This document shows, piece by piece, positions 63,621-64,000 of a stretch of 64,000 bases of DNA. Below the pieces are notes generated by a model. That model searched no databases and had not been told where the DNA came from. It saw only the letters and a list, made by a program, of their open reading frames with translations. The stretch's first letter is position 1. Every line of letters starts with the position of its first letter. A program made the translations under genes and the position numbers. The DNA is taken from positions 248,001 to 312,000 of the forward strand of contig NZ_JRMH01000001.1 of NCBI RefSeq assembly GCF_000803315.1. The letters are read 5' to 3'. This DNA comes from Pectobacterium actinidiae (lineage in GTDB: Bacteria > Pseudomonadota > Gammaproteobacteria > Enterobacterales > Enterobacteriaceae).

Positions 63621-64000
63621 CAGGGAACGATGAAGCCGTAGGGAAACCGCTGGCGGATATCCAACAGCCCACGGCCTTCGGGCAGCGGGTGGGAGCCGCA
63701 CACGGTGAACAGCGGCACAGCAGTGAGCTAATTAAGCATTATCCCGCGTCGCTGGTGAGCGCAGCGTGGAGCTGGTTACTGTACAAATACAGCGGTGAAG
63801 AGCAAGTGTGTGCGGCGCTCGTCACGGCCGATCTTCCTGACAACGTGAGGCCGTTGATCGCGCATTTTCAACAGCGCGATCGTCTGGTTAGCGAGTGGAT
63901 CGCCGCAGTGGGATCGTCGTGCGATCCGCAGTCTGCGTCAGAGATTCTGACAGCAGACACCCAGCATACGTTGTTTAGCAGCCTGCTGATCGTGGGGGAT
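63617..64000 (+). CDS. Next siderophore-operon gene, N-terminal 128 codons (AmoH-like by position)
   Basis: Starts with ATG overlapping the previous stop (ATGA) and stays open to the window end. The first 30 residues are polar; then LVSAAWSWLLYKYSGEEQVCAAL resembles a piece of a condensation-type domain, followed by LFSSLLIVGD. By operon order it should be AmoH, which could supply the adenylation domain missing for the final C-PCP of the preceding protein. The visible part is too short to prove this. Confidence 0.6.
   Translation, partial: MTGNDEAVGKPLADIQQPTAFGQRVGAAHGEQRHSSELIKHYPASLVSAAWSWLLYKYSGEEQVCAALVTADLPDNVRPLIAHFQQRDRLVSEWIAAVGSSCDPQSASEILTADTQHTLFSSLLIVGD

Noticed and set aside
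1..64000. tRNA, rRNA, insertion sequences, prophage genes or CRISPR arrays
   Set aside because: No cloverleaf or rRNA-like sequence, transposase or integrase motif, or regularly spaced direct repeats were seen on reading both strands. Small degenerate remnants could have been missed.

Overview
The window reads as the chromosome of a soft-rot enterobacterium, most likely Pectobacterium. This is inferred from gene content and remembered protein families, not from a search. Conserved enterobacterial blocks are present: rhaB/rhaSR/rhaT, ygfB-pepP-ubiH-ubiI, zapA-6S RNA-fau, ytjB/serB-radA/nadR, and prfC-osmY-ytjA-yjjV. They are joined in an order unlike E. coli and interrupted by accessory DNA.

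Layout. 1-2885: L-rhamnose genes, with truncated rhaB divergent from rhaSR and CRP sites between them. 2927-15283: about 12.4 kb inserted between rhaR and its usual convergent neighbour rhaT (15325-16359). The insert holds a YefM-YoeB toxin-antitoxin pair, a peptide-type ABC importer with a fused double ATPase, a MEKHLA/PAS protein, yagU, and a dense set of small immunity-type genes (Imm10, DUF4265, Imm33, DUF1963, SUKH and unknowns). No intact toxin or secretion gene accompanies them. 16680-23451: yqhA, a CurA-type reductase, an AraC regulator, and an aminotransferase / iron alcohol dehydrogenase / amino-acid permease operon. 23510-25684: an AT-rich Hcp-linked type VI secretion module with a candidate effector, a candidate immunity protein and a frameshifted membrane protein. 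26033-31950: ubiquinone hydroxylases, pepP, ygfB, zapA, 6S RNA and fau. 31947-38020: nadR, a LysR/VOC pair, radA, serB and ytjB. 38075-38992: an unknown protein with an effector-like N-terminus. 39284-45127: prfC, osmY, ytjA, a CsbD protein, yjjV and a CNT nucleoside transporter with a CRP-CytR-type promoter.

45277-64000 is a catecholate siderophore locus: a PPTase, a TonB-dependent receptor, an MFS exporter, a divergent region with two Fur-box-like sites, and then a tightly packed operon. The operon order is isochorismate synthase, DHB-AMP ligase, isochorismatase/ArCP, NRPS (C-A-PCP), DHB dehydrogenase, NRPS (dock-C-A-PCP-E-C-PCP), and a further ORF cut by the window end. This matches the amoCEBFAGH order of the amonabactin locus of Aeromonas as I recall it. 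Hand-read A-domain pocket residues fit a basic amino acid (Lys) for the first NRPS. The epimerase in the second fits the D-aromatic residue of amonabactin.

No tRNA, rRNA, insertion sequence or CRISPR array was seen. Start codons were chosen from Shine-Dalgarno position, family N-termini and overlap with neighbours.
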